Below, in pieces: positions 9,001 to 14,727 of a stretch of DNA of 14,727 nt (its first letter is position 1; the number at the start of each line of letters is the position of its first letter). The notes under the pieces were generated by a model. The model saw only the letters and a list, made by a program, of their open reading frames with translations. It was not told where the DNA came from and did no database searches. The position numbers and the translations under genes are program-made. Location: positions 1 through 14,727 of the forward strand of contig WGCT01000054.1 in NCBI GenBank assembly GCA_015493625.1. Reading direction: 5' to 3'. The stretch is from Draconibacterium sp. Lineage in GTDB: Bacteria > Bacteroidota > Bacteroidia > Bacteroidales > Prolixibacteraceae.

Positions 9001-10951
9001 AGTAATAGAAGAAATTGAAACGGATAATGACTTTGCATTTACCGATAACATTTTCATGTATTGTCCTCCCGATGCAACCATTTTTTCAAAAACTATTTGT
9101 GCGGGCGACAGTGTAGAATTCCGCAATCAGTTTTATAAAACAGATGGAATTTACGAATTTACTTTTACCGGACAGAGTGGTTGCGACTCGGTAATTGTTC
9201 TTAATTTAACTGTGAATCCACAAAACGACACCATTCTCGAAGAGTCGGTTTGTAGCGGCGACAGTATCGCAATTAGTAATTTGTTTTATAAAGAATCGGG
9301 AGTATATAGCGAAACTTTTACTAACCAATTTGGTTGCGACTCTGTAGTTACTTTAAACCTCGAAGTTCGCCAGCCTGAAATAACTACTTTAAACGAATCG
9401 ACTTGTAAAGGAAATCCTTTTGAAATTGCCGGATCATTCTATTCGGAAACGGGAACCTACACAAAAACACTGACAAACTCAACCGGTTGCGATTCGCTAA
9501 TCGTTTTAAACCTTACTGTGAATTTACCTTCCGATACGCTTATTTCTAAAACAATTTGTGCCGGCGACAGTGTAAATATTGGTGATTCTGTTTATAGTCA
9601 GTCAGGAACTTTCGAAAATATGCTTACAAATAAATTTGGGTGCGATTCGTTAGTTACGTTAATTTTAATTGTAAATCCTGTTCAGAAAACAACGATTGAA
9701 AAAACTATTTGCAGTGGCGATTCGGTAACTGTTGGACCTTTTGTTTTTCACGAATCAGGAACTTTCGAAAATACATTTAACAATCGTTTTGGTTGCGACT
9801 CCGTAATCATTCTTCATTTAACGGTAAATCCAATATCCGATTCGTTGCTCGAGGTTACTCTTTGCGAAGGCGATACTGTGCAAGTTGGAAATTCGATTTA
9901 TTACAAAACCGGTATTTACGAAGAACATTTAATTAACCGTTTTGGCTGCGATTCGGTGGTAACTTTATCGTTAACAGTAAACCCGGTTCACAACACTTTA
10001 CTAGAACAGACAATTTGTTTTGGAGACAGTGTAACAGTGGGAAATTTCGCTTATAAAAACGAGGGAAGTTACATCAATGTTTTAAACGGATTTTTGGGGT
10101 GCGACTCTATTGTTACTTTACAGTTAACGGTGCATCCATTAAACGACACATTAATTGAACGTACAATTTGCGAAGGCGACAGTATTGTAATTGGAGCGAG
10201 TTCGGTTTACAAAACATCAGGAAATTACACCGATATTTTAAGCAATAAATTTGGCTGCGATTCCACAATTAACCTTCAACTAACGGTAAATAAGATGAGC
10301 CATTCCATATTAAACGAAAACATATGCGAAGGTACTATTTACACCTTCGATGGAGCCAAATATTCAGAAAGTGGAAGTTACGAACACCATTTTTCCAATG
10401 AATTTGGGTGCGACTCAACAGTAGTATTAAACCTTAATGTTGTTCCACTACCCATTATTGATTTAGGTGTCGATTTTAATATGTTTGCTTCTGAAAGTGT
10501 AACGCTTGATGCCGGCAACGGGTTTGTTCGTTACCATTGGAATAACGGTGAAAATACGCAATCGATTTTGGTTCCGGGAACAGACGGATTTGGAACACAT
10601 GCGTTTTCGGTAACAGTTGCCGATAAGTTCGGGTGTAGTGGTTCCGACGAGATTAAAATTACAATTTTCGACGATTCAAATCAGGAAAATATCTCGGAAC
10701 CTTCATTGAAAATCTTCCCCAATCCTTCTCAGGGTAAACTTAATTTACTTCTGGATAAAGTGGCTGGCGAATACACAATAAGAGTATTCTCGAAAAATGG
10801 TTCGTTGGTGTACTCTGGTAAATTTAAAGGAGAAAAAGAGAAATTTATTAAACCACTTAATCTGAGCTTCTTACATCCTGGAATCTACTCTATTCAACTA
10901 ATTTCCAACAACAAAATATTGGTTGAGAAATTTATAATTACTTATTTTTAG
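6080..10951 (+). CDS. Secreted M6-family metalloprotease with CARDB and Cys-paired repeats and T9SS tail
   Basis: The 1623-residue product starts with a signal peptide (about 1-19, ending GAG). A propeptide-like region follows, then an immune-inhibitor-A-type (M6) peptidase domain, about residues 135-500. This has a calcium-loop-like DNDGDGYVD and the zinc motif HEFGHALGLPD, with His304, Glu305, His308 and Asp314 in place. Next come four CARDB repeats (about 504-993, each ending in a G-YY-GYIID phrase), nine repeats of about 51 residues with two conserved cysteines each (994-1457), an Ig/PKD-like domain (about 1458-1535) and a type IX sorting domain (from about 1541, KIFPNPSQGK). It should be exported by T9SS and anchored or released at the cell surface to cut protein substrates. 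It lies between cobQ (45-base gap) and cobD (42-base gap to its ATG) on the same strand, an unexpected place. A link to B12 uptake is conceivable but unproven. Confidence 0.93.
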   Translation: MRHFFFLTFLLFYSLTGAGQKSYISASPNPIEVTQPDGTKLKVFGKGDEFNHYKVTEDGFTIIKNSSGYYEFARLSKTGKLDFSGFKAKNISDRDDTVIKFLKQIPKYLISENSNSQKRFKSAENEPQHSFPNSGARKVLMLLIKYPDLDSTYTVPGFHNMMNQLNYNGTGSFHDYYYQASDGDLSISVDVAGWYLASHDYIYYGDDNGDDRARELVGEAVDAAEAAGIDFSIYDNDGDGYVDNLIVVHSGPGAEEGSQTQYIWSHSWGLGGSARNYDGVTINSYVIQPETRSYGMVGIGVFCHEFGHALGLPDLYDTNDSNGDSEGLGKWALMASGAWLNNERTPALLSAWSREKLGWITPTIISAQGDYSLTPAATGTQCYKMTTPNSNEYFLLENRYKIGFDEALPGSGLAIFHINSNRSDNSDENNKVSDLEEADGLNQLDDNVNRGDAGDLFPGSSGNTEFNDLSNPNAQTYDNKFTGIGIKNITLDGSTLHFSLGAGVELDNDLTYNPGSNALAINASVIDVDMQLVNEGSQDASAFNVAYYLSSDVNITTSDYLLGTNYLSGLNSGESKNLNFIKDAATVNPVIPSGNYYVGYIIDYQNNVDELVEDNNKFAFTSEQVQIEAISNLTFQSAQNNFLINGYDVSVNLQAANSGSLASGSCKIGFYVSQSNPVTTADYFIGELALPSLDAGETSSQTFSANVLTEVPSLPAGNYFVGYVIDYENSVNESNEDDNTFTYTGAKVDNYFIPNLTFTSNQNQLTINGSDISVSMQVKNSGDLKSDPCKIAFYASQISPVSTSGYFLGEAAIEELNPNNISTKSLQINVNELLPDLPAGNYYIGYIIDPNSIIEEENESDNRFTFSTPKLRVFPNLTFNASENTLDVSSTQINISLQVENSGKAVSNSTKIGYYLSADTQITTSDVLMEEKMINSLNINGNLQDSVSIDITSLEGKISRGGYYIGYIIDNRNEVIEEIETDNDFAFTDNIFMYCPPDATIFSKTICAGDSVEFRNQFYKTDGIYEFTFTGQSGCDSVIVLNLTVNPQNDTILEESVCSGDSIAISNLFYKESGVYSETFTNQFGCDSVVTLNLEVRQPEITTLNESTCKGNPFEIAGSFYSETGTYTKTLTNSTGCDSLIVLNLTVNLPSDTLISKTICAGDSVNIGDSVYSQSGTFENMLTNKFGCDSLVTLILIVNPVQKTTIEKTICSGDSVTVGPFVFHESGTFENTFNNRFGCDSVIILHLTVNPISDSLLEVTLCEGDTVQVGNSIYYKTGIYEEHLINRFGCDSVVTLSLTVNPVHNTLLEQTICFGDSVTVGNFAYKNEGSYINVLNGFLGCDSIVTLQLTVHPLNDTLIERTICEGDSIVIGASSVYKTSGNYTDILSNKFGCDSTINLQLTVNKMSHSILNENICEGTIYTFDGAKYSESGSYEHHFSNEFGCDSTVVLNLNVVPLPIIDLGVDFNMFASESVTLDAGNGFVRYHWNNGENTQSILVPGTDGFGTHAFSVTVADKFGCSGSDEIKITIFDDSNQENISEPSLKIFPNPSQGKLNLLLDKVAGEYTIRVFSKNGSLVYSGKFKGEKEKFIKPLNLSFLHPGIYSIQLISNNKILVEKFIITYF
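7589..9058 (+). repeat. Four CARDB domain repeats inside the protease gene
   Basis: Four diverged segments of about 122 residues start near residues 504, 628, 754 and 875. Each opens with a NLTF/DLTY phrase and ends with a pattern like GNYY-GYIID, then E-DN-F-F. CARDB domains are Ig-like adhesion modules common in secreted proteins. Here they form a stalk between the catalytic domain and the Cys-paired repeats. Confidence 0.8.
9059..10450 (+). repeat. Nine tandem ~51-residue repeats with paired cysteines
   Basis: Nine consecutive units follow the pattern T-I-C-x-G-D-S-V, then a Y-x-x-S-G-x-Y core, then F-G-C-D-S-V-V-T-L-x-L-T-V-N-P. Each unit has one Cys in the CxGDS part and one in the GCDS part, 18 in all, suggesting one disulphide per unit. 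Modules of this type are frequent in T9SS-exported Bacteroidota proteins. The units are similar at DNA level (the GGCGACAGT and TGCGACTC cores recur), so copy number could change by recombination. Confidence 0.85.
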
Positions 10952-10993
10952 TCTTTACTATTGTTTTTACCGTTCCCTCATAAAAAAACAGCA

Positions 10994-12019
10994 ATGCAAA
11001 TAAACCACGGAAACGACAAATACAACTATTCGGAAGATATAAAAGCCGATTTCAGCTCGAATATATGGCACAAACCCCCACCCTCCTGGTTTTACAATAA
11101 ACTAAGTGGTGTGCTAAAGTCAACCACCGATTACCCTCATCCCAATGCGAAAGAATTAAGAGAGCAGTTGGCAATTCATCATAAAACGAACACCGAAAAC
11201 ATCTGTATAACAAATGGTTCTGTCGAAGGTATTTTTCTTTTGGCGCAAATTTTTGCCACTAAAAAATCGGCAATCATCACTCCGTCGTTTTCCGAGTATG
11301 AAACGGCATGCCAACGATATAATCATAAAATAAACTTTCATTCCAATTCAGAAAAATGGTTCGAAAGGAAGATTACCGCAGAGCTAGTTTGGTTTGGCAA
11401 TCCAAATAACCCCGATGGAAAAATCATTTCGTCAAATGCAATTGAAAGAATGGTTGTAGCGAATCCAAATACAATTTTTATTATCGATGAAGCATTTGCA
11501 AAGTTGACTGTTGCTCCCATTTCGGTAGTTGTGTTATTACAGAGATACACGAATTTAATTGTATTGCGGTCGTTTACAAAAACATTTTCTATTCCCGGAA
11601 TCAGACTGGGCTATATTTTAGCCGACAAACAAATTATCTCGAATGTAAAAACGATAACAATTCCGTGGTCGGTGAATTCGCTTGCTATTGAGGCGGGGAA
11701 AATTATTTTAAAGAATTATTCGGAGATGTTACCCGAATTAGAAGAGCTAGTGGAGCTGAAAAACTATTTAGAAGTGAGTTTAAAAAAGATTCAGGAGATT
11801 AAAACATTTCCCTCGGAAACAAATTTTCTGCTTGCCAGATTAAAAAAAGGCAATGCTGCCGATTTAAAAAATTTCCTCATTAAAAACCACGGCGTATTAA
11901 TTCGTAATGCATCTAATTTTCGTGGACTTGCACCAAGTTACATCAGGTTATCAGTTCAAAACAAAACAAAAACAAATTTGTTAATTGCCGGATTAAAACA
12001 CTATTTTGATGAGCTATAA
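10994..12019 (+). CDS. cobD: L-threonine-O-3-phosphate decarboxylase CobD (PLP aminotransferase fold)
   Basis: CobD decarboxylates threonine phosphate to (R)-1-aminopropan-2-ol phosphate, the linker between corrin ring and nucleotide loop. The 341-residue protein has the fold-type I aminotransferase signatures: TNGSVEGIFLLAQ near the start of the large domain, FGNPNNPDG, IIDEAF, and SFTKTFSIPGIRLGY with the PLP-binding Lys196. Histidinol-phosphate aminotransferase is the close relative it could be confused with, but length, context and the adjoining cbiB favour CobD. ATG 10994 is preferred to the TTG at 10961, because the family starts near a GN-HGG type motif (here NHGND). Its last 11 bases overlap the start of cbiB, implying translational coupling. 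Confidence 0.88.
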   Translation: MQINHGNDKYNYSEDIKADFSSNIWHKPPPSWFYNKLSGVLKSTTDYPHPNAKELREQLAIHHKTNTENICITNGSVEGIFLLAQIFATKKSAIITPSFSEYETACQRYNHKINFHSNSEKWFERKITAELVWFGNPNNPDGKIISSNAIERMVVANPNTIFIIDEAFAKLTVAPISVVVLLQRYTNLIVLRSFTKTFSIPGIRLGYILADKQIISNVKTITIPWSVNSLAIEAGKIILKNYSEMLPELEELVELKNYLEVSLKKIQEIKTFPSETNFLLARLKKGNAADLKNFLIKNHGVLIRNASNFRGLAPSYIRLSVQNKTKTNLLIAGLKHYFDEL

Positions 12020-12935
12020 TGACTTGATTCTACCTCTGCTTGCCGGATTTATTCTGGATACGATTTTGGGCGATCCTCGTTGATTACCTCATCCAATTCG
12101 TCTGTTTGGAAGTATTATTTCGTGGGGCGAGAAGGTATTAAATTTTGGAAAAAACAGAAAATTGAAAGGGGCTGTTTTATCAATTCTGCTTGTGGCAGGC
12201 ACATGGCTTTTTTTGTTTCTTATGTTGAAATACATCTCTCAATTCAAGGTAATTTCAGTAGTTGTTACTTCAGTTTTTGTATTTTATGGTTTGGCAAATC
12301 ACTCGCTGATAAAAGAGTCGATAGCCGTTATAAAGCAGTTAAATAAAAATGGAATTCAGGCAGGACGTAAACAGCTCAGCAGAATTGTAGGCCGGGAAAC
12401 AGACCGTCTTTCTGAGAATGAAATACGAACTGCAGTACTCGAAACGCTTGCCGAAAATTTAAGCGACGGAGTTATTGCTCCGCTGCTCTATTACTTTGTT
12501 GGTGGTGTTCCGTTAATGTTTGCCTATAAAATGGTAAATACGCTCGACTCAATGATTGGCTACAAATCGGAAAAGTACCGCAATTTTGGCTGGTTTGCCG
12601 CTCGTCTCGACGATGTAATTAACTTCATTCCGGCACGAATAACAGCCCTGTTAATGGTTATTGTCACCCTCAATAGTAGAGGAGCAAAATTTATTTTTAA
12701 ATATGGAAGAAAACACAGCAGTCCGAATGCAGGATACCCCGAAGCAGCACTTGCCGGAATACTAAACTGCCGGTTTGGCGGGCCAAATTTCTATCATGGC
12801 ATTTTGGTTAATAAGCCTTTTATTGGTAGTAATTCCCGAATGGTAACCGACCGCGATATTTACATAGCAGCGGCCATCAATTTTGTTTCGACATTGGGAA
12901 TAATCGCACTGTTTGTTTTATTCAATATTGCATAA
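12009..12935 (+). pseudogene. cbiB: Adenosylcobinamide-phosphate synthase CbiB, interrupted by one in-frame TGA
   Basis: CbiB is the membrane enzyme that attaches aminopropanol phosphate to adenosylcobyric acid. Reading from ATG 12009, which overlaps the end of cobD by 11 bases, gives a family-like start (LLAGFILDTILGDPR), then a TGA stop at 12081-12083 (codon 25), then LPHPIRLFGSIISWGEK and the rest without any frame change, for 308 residues in total. The family motif is GDPRW-LPHP, so the stop replaces a Trp codon by one base (TGG to TGA). Later motifs are intact: RETDRLSENEIR, ETLAENLSDGVIAPL and SPNAGYPEAALAG. Re-initiation could occur at TTG 12162 or ATG 12222, but would lose the conserved N-terminus. 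It is either a nonsense mutation or a base error in the assembly. TGG is used for Trp elsewhere in this gene. Confidence 0.85.
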
Positions 12936-12966
12936 AAAAACGGATGAATTAACTTCATCCGTTTTT
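12936..12966. terminator. Strong intrinsic terminator after cbiB (bidirectional)
   Basis: A perfect 13-bp stem (AAAAACGGATGAA with TTCATCCGTTTTT, 5-base loop) starts directly after the cbiB stop codon and ends in a T-run. The A-run on the other side makes it work equally for minus-strand transcription, which would serve the floA fragment. Confidence 0.92.
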
Positions 12967-12990
12967 ATCAATGTTGGTATAAACTATATC

Positions 12991-13116
12991 CTATTTTTTT
13001 GTCTCATCTCCTGCAATTGAATCGCGCATTGAAGTGTCGGCCATTATATTTTTATATTTCATATAATCCATTATTCCAAGATTTCCGCTTCGGAATGCTT
13101 CCGATATTGCCAACAT
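12991..13116 (-). pseudogene. floA: Remnant of flotillin-like protein FloA (C-terminal 41 residues only)
   Basis: On the minus strand, 41 codons from 13116 down to the TAG at 12991-12993 read [17 protein letters not shown], then [18 protein letters not shown], ending in ETKK. This matches the conserved C-terminus of FloA/YqfA, a membrane scaffold protein normally about 320-330 residues long. Similarity stops abruptly at LAISEAFR: the codon before the ATG is TAG, and no FloA-like residues are seen in any frame upstream. An ATG with a GAGAGGA sequence just ahead of it could in principle express the 41-residue peptide, but a deletion remnant is more likely. It lies between two plus-strand transcription units and faces the cbiB terminator. 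Confidence 0.65.
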
Positions 13117-13151
13117 CTATCCTCTCATTTTCGCTCATCTACTAATAATTG

Positions 13152-13183
13152 TTTGTGATTCTAAATATATTATCGTAACTTTT
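13152..13183 (+). promoter_or_regulatory. Possible promoter of the DUF2589 gene
   Basis: TTTG at 13152-13155 is followed after 20 bases by TAACTTTT (13176-13183), one mismatch from the Bacteroidetes TAnnTTTG box with the right spacing. It would start transcription near 13190 and leave a leader of about 60 AT-rich bases. The gene must have its own promoter, since a strong terminator lies upstream. Confidence 0.35.
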
Positions 13184-13236
13184 TCAAACCATTAAGTTCA
13201 ACAAAATCCAGATTTTTTTATTTAATAATTAAATTT

Positions 13237-13242
13237 AGGAGG
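13237..13242 (+). promoter_or_regulatory. Perfect Shine-Dalgarno AGGAGG
   Basis: AGGAGG lies 7 bases before ATG 13250. None of the other intact genes in the window shows such a site, in keeping with Bacteroidota habits, so this one stands out and fixes the start codon. Confidence 0.85.
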
Positions 13243-13249
13243 AATTATT

Positions 13250-13903
13250 ATGCCAAGTCCAGGTCAGGAACTATCCAGTATCGATTTTGAATCGATGATT
13301 GGTGGTCCGTTAGTTGCAGTAATTCATGCGCAGGCTCAGGCAGCCATGTCAACTGTAAATTTCATTAAAGAAGTTGGGTTTAAAAAACTTGAAACGGAAG
13401 AAGATGCAGGCGGCGACACTTCTACTGCCGAACCAATTTATGTTTCGTTTAAGTATCCCAAAGAGTTAAGTCCCTATCAGCCAGCAGTGGCTGCAAACCC
13501 TGATGCAACACCACCGGTTGCTGCATCACCCGCTGTTCCGGCGGTTTACGAAACGCAGGAGCTTAATGTTCCGATCTTAACTATTTTACCTATCCCGTTT
13601 ATCAGAATTGATGAAACAACCGTTGATTTTAACGCTAAAATTAATTCTGTCGAATACCGCAGAACCAACACCAGTTTGAAGGTCGATGCTTCTTTGGAAG
13701 CCAAAGCCGGTTGGTTGTGGGGGTCGGCAAAATTAAAAGTGTCAACTTCATATCAGCGAACATCTCAACAGGGTAACAGTGTTAACCGTACCTACTCAAT
13801 GGCCGTTCATGTAAAAGCGGTTCAGGATGAAATGCCGGCGGGAATGGAAAAGATGCTAAGTATTCTTGAGGGAGCAATTACCTCTCAGCCTAGCACTACT
13901 TAA
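13250..13903 (+). CDS. DUF2589-family protein of unknown function
   Basis: The 217-residue protein has no signal peptide. It opens with an Ala/Gln-rich helical segment typical of DUF2589 (SIDFESMIGGPLVAVIHAQA, residues 10-29, then STVNFIKEVGF), then a strand YVSFKYP, a low-complexity Pro/Ala linker (about 78-100) and a beta-rich core beginning with VPILTILPIPFIRIDE (107-122). The tail has the family phrase MPAGMEKMLSILEGAI (195-210). The core reads as alternating strands, suggesting a beta-sandwich, probably cytoplasmic. The biochemical role of the family is not known to me. It has a perfect ribosome binding site and its own likely promoter. The next gene shares its PIPxxR core motif, so the two probably work together. 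Confidence 0.85.
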   Translation: MPSPGQELSSIDFESMIGGPLVAVIHAQAQAAMSTVNFIKEVGFKKLETEEDAGGDTSTAEPIYVSFKYPKELSPYQPAVAANPDATPPVAASPAVPAVYETQELNVPILTILPIPFIRIDETTVDFNAKINSVEYRRTNTSLKVDASLEAKAGWLWGSAKLKVSTSYQRTSQQGNSVNRTYSMAVHVKAVQDEMPAGMEKMLSILEGAITSQPSTT

Positions 13904-13916
13904 CTTTTTAAGTTGT

Positions 13917-13956
13917 TATAAGCTGCCTGCAATATGGACAGGCAGCTTATACGTTT
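13917..13956 (+). terminator. Strong hairpin between the DUF2589 gene and its partner
   Basis: A perfect 13-bp stem (TATAAGCTGCCTG with CAGGCAGCTTATA, 9-base loop, 13917-13951) is followed by CGTTTT. The short T-run makes it a probable terminator or a partial attenuator, so that the upstream gene may be expressed more strongly than the downstream one. Confidence 0.75.
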
Positions 13957-13990
13957 TCAACGAAGAATGTTTCATTTTTAAAAAATTACC

Positions 13991-14677
13991 ATGGCTTTTA
14001 TAGGAGATTATTTAGGGCAACTCATGGCCGAAGTTACCATGGCCAGGATGCATGCCGACTTGGAAGCAGTTCGAATAGCAGAAATGTATGCCAATCACCC
14101 CTTGTTAAAAAATATGCCAATTCCAAGGTTTCGGTTACCAACCGTTGAAATTGATGTACCGGTAGTGATAAAAAACCTGGATGACTCTGACCCTAATGCT
14201 TTACTTCGGGGAACTCCCGACACAAAAAAAATGCGTGAGTCTTTTAAAGCCCTCATTCCTGAAATTTTAAGGGAAGAAAAAATTAGGGTAAATCAAGAAA
14301 AGCTACGGAAAATTAGAAATATTGTTGATGCCGAAACCCAAAAGGCAGAAATATCGCATAAATTTGTTGATTCAAACTCGTGGTCAGAATATCTTTCTAC
14401 GGTAACTGCGAAGGCAATTAAAGAGGTTCGGTTATCGAATGATACTGCGAAAATATCATCGGTAAAAACAAAATTACAAGCCAAAAGCAAAGTCGACTTT
14501 CAGAACCTGAAAATTGTCCCCCCCCGACTGGAAGTCCTCGTTACAACAGCACAAATAAAAGAGGCTGGTGCCAAAGAAAACATTACGATGCTACGTTTAA
14601 AAATAAATGAAGAGGCTTACGAATGGACACAAATTGACACCGAAGAGGGAACGAAAAACAGACTTGTGATGGAGTAA
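13991..14677 (+). CDS. Uncharacterised protein, probable partner of the DUF2589 protein
   Basis: The 228-residue protein was not matched to a named family. Residues 1-35 form an amphipathic helix rich in Met and Ala (DYLGQLMAEVTMARM and on), followed by HPLLKNMPIPRFRLPTVE (36-53) and IDVPVVI, which parallels the PILTILPIPFIRIDE core of the upstream DUF2589 protein. Residues 80-125 are a highly charged helix that may form a coiled coil, and the end alternates Lys/Glu-rich strands and helices (REEKIRVNQEKLRKIRN, LEVLVTTAQIKEAG). No signal peptide is seen. The ATG at 13991 has no Shine-Dalgarno sequence. A run of eight C at 14518-14525 lies inside the frame (Val-Pro-Pro-Arg). It is likely functionally tied to the DUF2589 gene. 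More genes of the set may lie beyond the window edge. Confidence 0.75.
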   Translation: MAFIGDYLGQLMAEVTMARMHADLEAVRIAEMYANHPLLKNMPIPRFRLPTVEIDVPVVIKNLDDSDPNALLRGTPDTKKMRESFKALIPEILREEKIRVNQEKLRKIRNIVDAETQKAEISHKFVDSNSWSEYLSTVTAKAIKEVRLSNDTAKISSVKTKLQAKSKVDFQNLKIVPPRLEVLVTTAQIKEAGAKENITMLRLKINEEAYEWTQIDTEEGTKNRLVME

Positions 14678-14727
14678 AAAGCAGTAATTGTTATTGCTGA
14701 TTCATTCACTTGCGAGCTGTTTCCTGT

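Noticed and set aside
9059..10450. Regular repeats as a CRISPR array
   Set aside because: The repeats encode a continuous protein frame with diverged units of about 155 bases and no identical short repeats with unique spacers.
12081..12083. TGA read as tryptophan by a changed genetic code
   Set aside because: cobQ ends with TGA, TGG encodes Trp throughout including inside cbiB, and no other gene in the window needs TGA read-through to be full length.
12081..12140. TGA as a selenocysteine codon in CbiB
   Set aside because: The family residue here is Trp, not Cys, and no stable hairpin follows the TGA at the distance expected of a bacterial SECIS element.
12162..12935. Separate shorter gene starting at TTG 12162
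   Set aside because: The frame is continuous with the CbiB N-terminus upstream of the TGA and with its overlap with cobD, so this is the remainder of cbiB and not an independent gene.
14681..14702. Terminator hairpin after the last gene
   Set aside because: GCAGTAA and TTATTGC pair only with a G-T wobble and no T-run follows, so it is too weak to call.

Overview
The window comes from a low-GC member of the Bacteroidota. Signs of this are a lipoprotein of the YncE/DUF5074 type, a very large secreted protease ending in a type IX secretion (T9SS) sorting domain, near-universal absence of Shine-Dalgarno sequences, and promoter-like boxes close to the Bacteroidetes form (TTG, about 20 bases, TAnnTTTG). 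The gene content resembles marine or anaerobic Marinilabiliales, but the family cannot be fixed from sequence alone.

Positions 29-12935 are essentially one plus-strand vitamin B12 locus. It opens with a surface lipoprotein resembling the B12-capturing BtuG, followed by about 560 bases of AT-rich, hairpin-rich intergenic DNA. Then comes a tight run of late cobalamin genes: cobU, cobT, cobS, cobC and cobQ. A 1623-residue M6-family metalloprotease with CARDB repeats, nine Cys-paired repeats and a T9SS tail sits in the middle. After it come cobD (threonine-phosphate decarboxylase) and cbiB, closed by a strong terminator. Together the Cob enzymes would amidate the corrin ring (CobQ), make and attach the aminopropanol linker (CobD, CbiB), activate it (CobU), make and dephosphorylate alpha-ribazole phosphate (CobT, CobC) and join the halves (CobS).

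The cbiB reading frame is interrupted by a single in-frame TGA at codon 25, exactly where the family's GDPRW-LPHP motif calls for tryptophan. The rest of the frame is intact. If real, the attachment step is lost, while salvage of complete cobinamide through CobU, CobT, CobS and CobC could remain.

Downstream of the terminator (12936-13249) a minus-strand fragment encodes only the last 41 residues of the flotillin-like protein FloA, a probable gene remnant. The window ends with two plus-strand genes of unknown function. The first is a DUF2589-family protein with a perfect AGGAGG ribosome binding site, the only one in the window. The second is a partner that shares the PIPxxR core motif of DUF2589 but has a charged helical second half. 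A strong hairpin separates them. This pair is the least understood part of the window.
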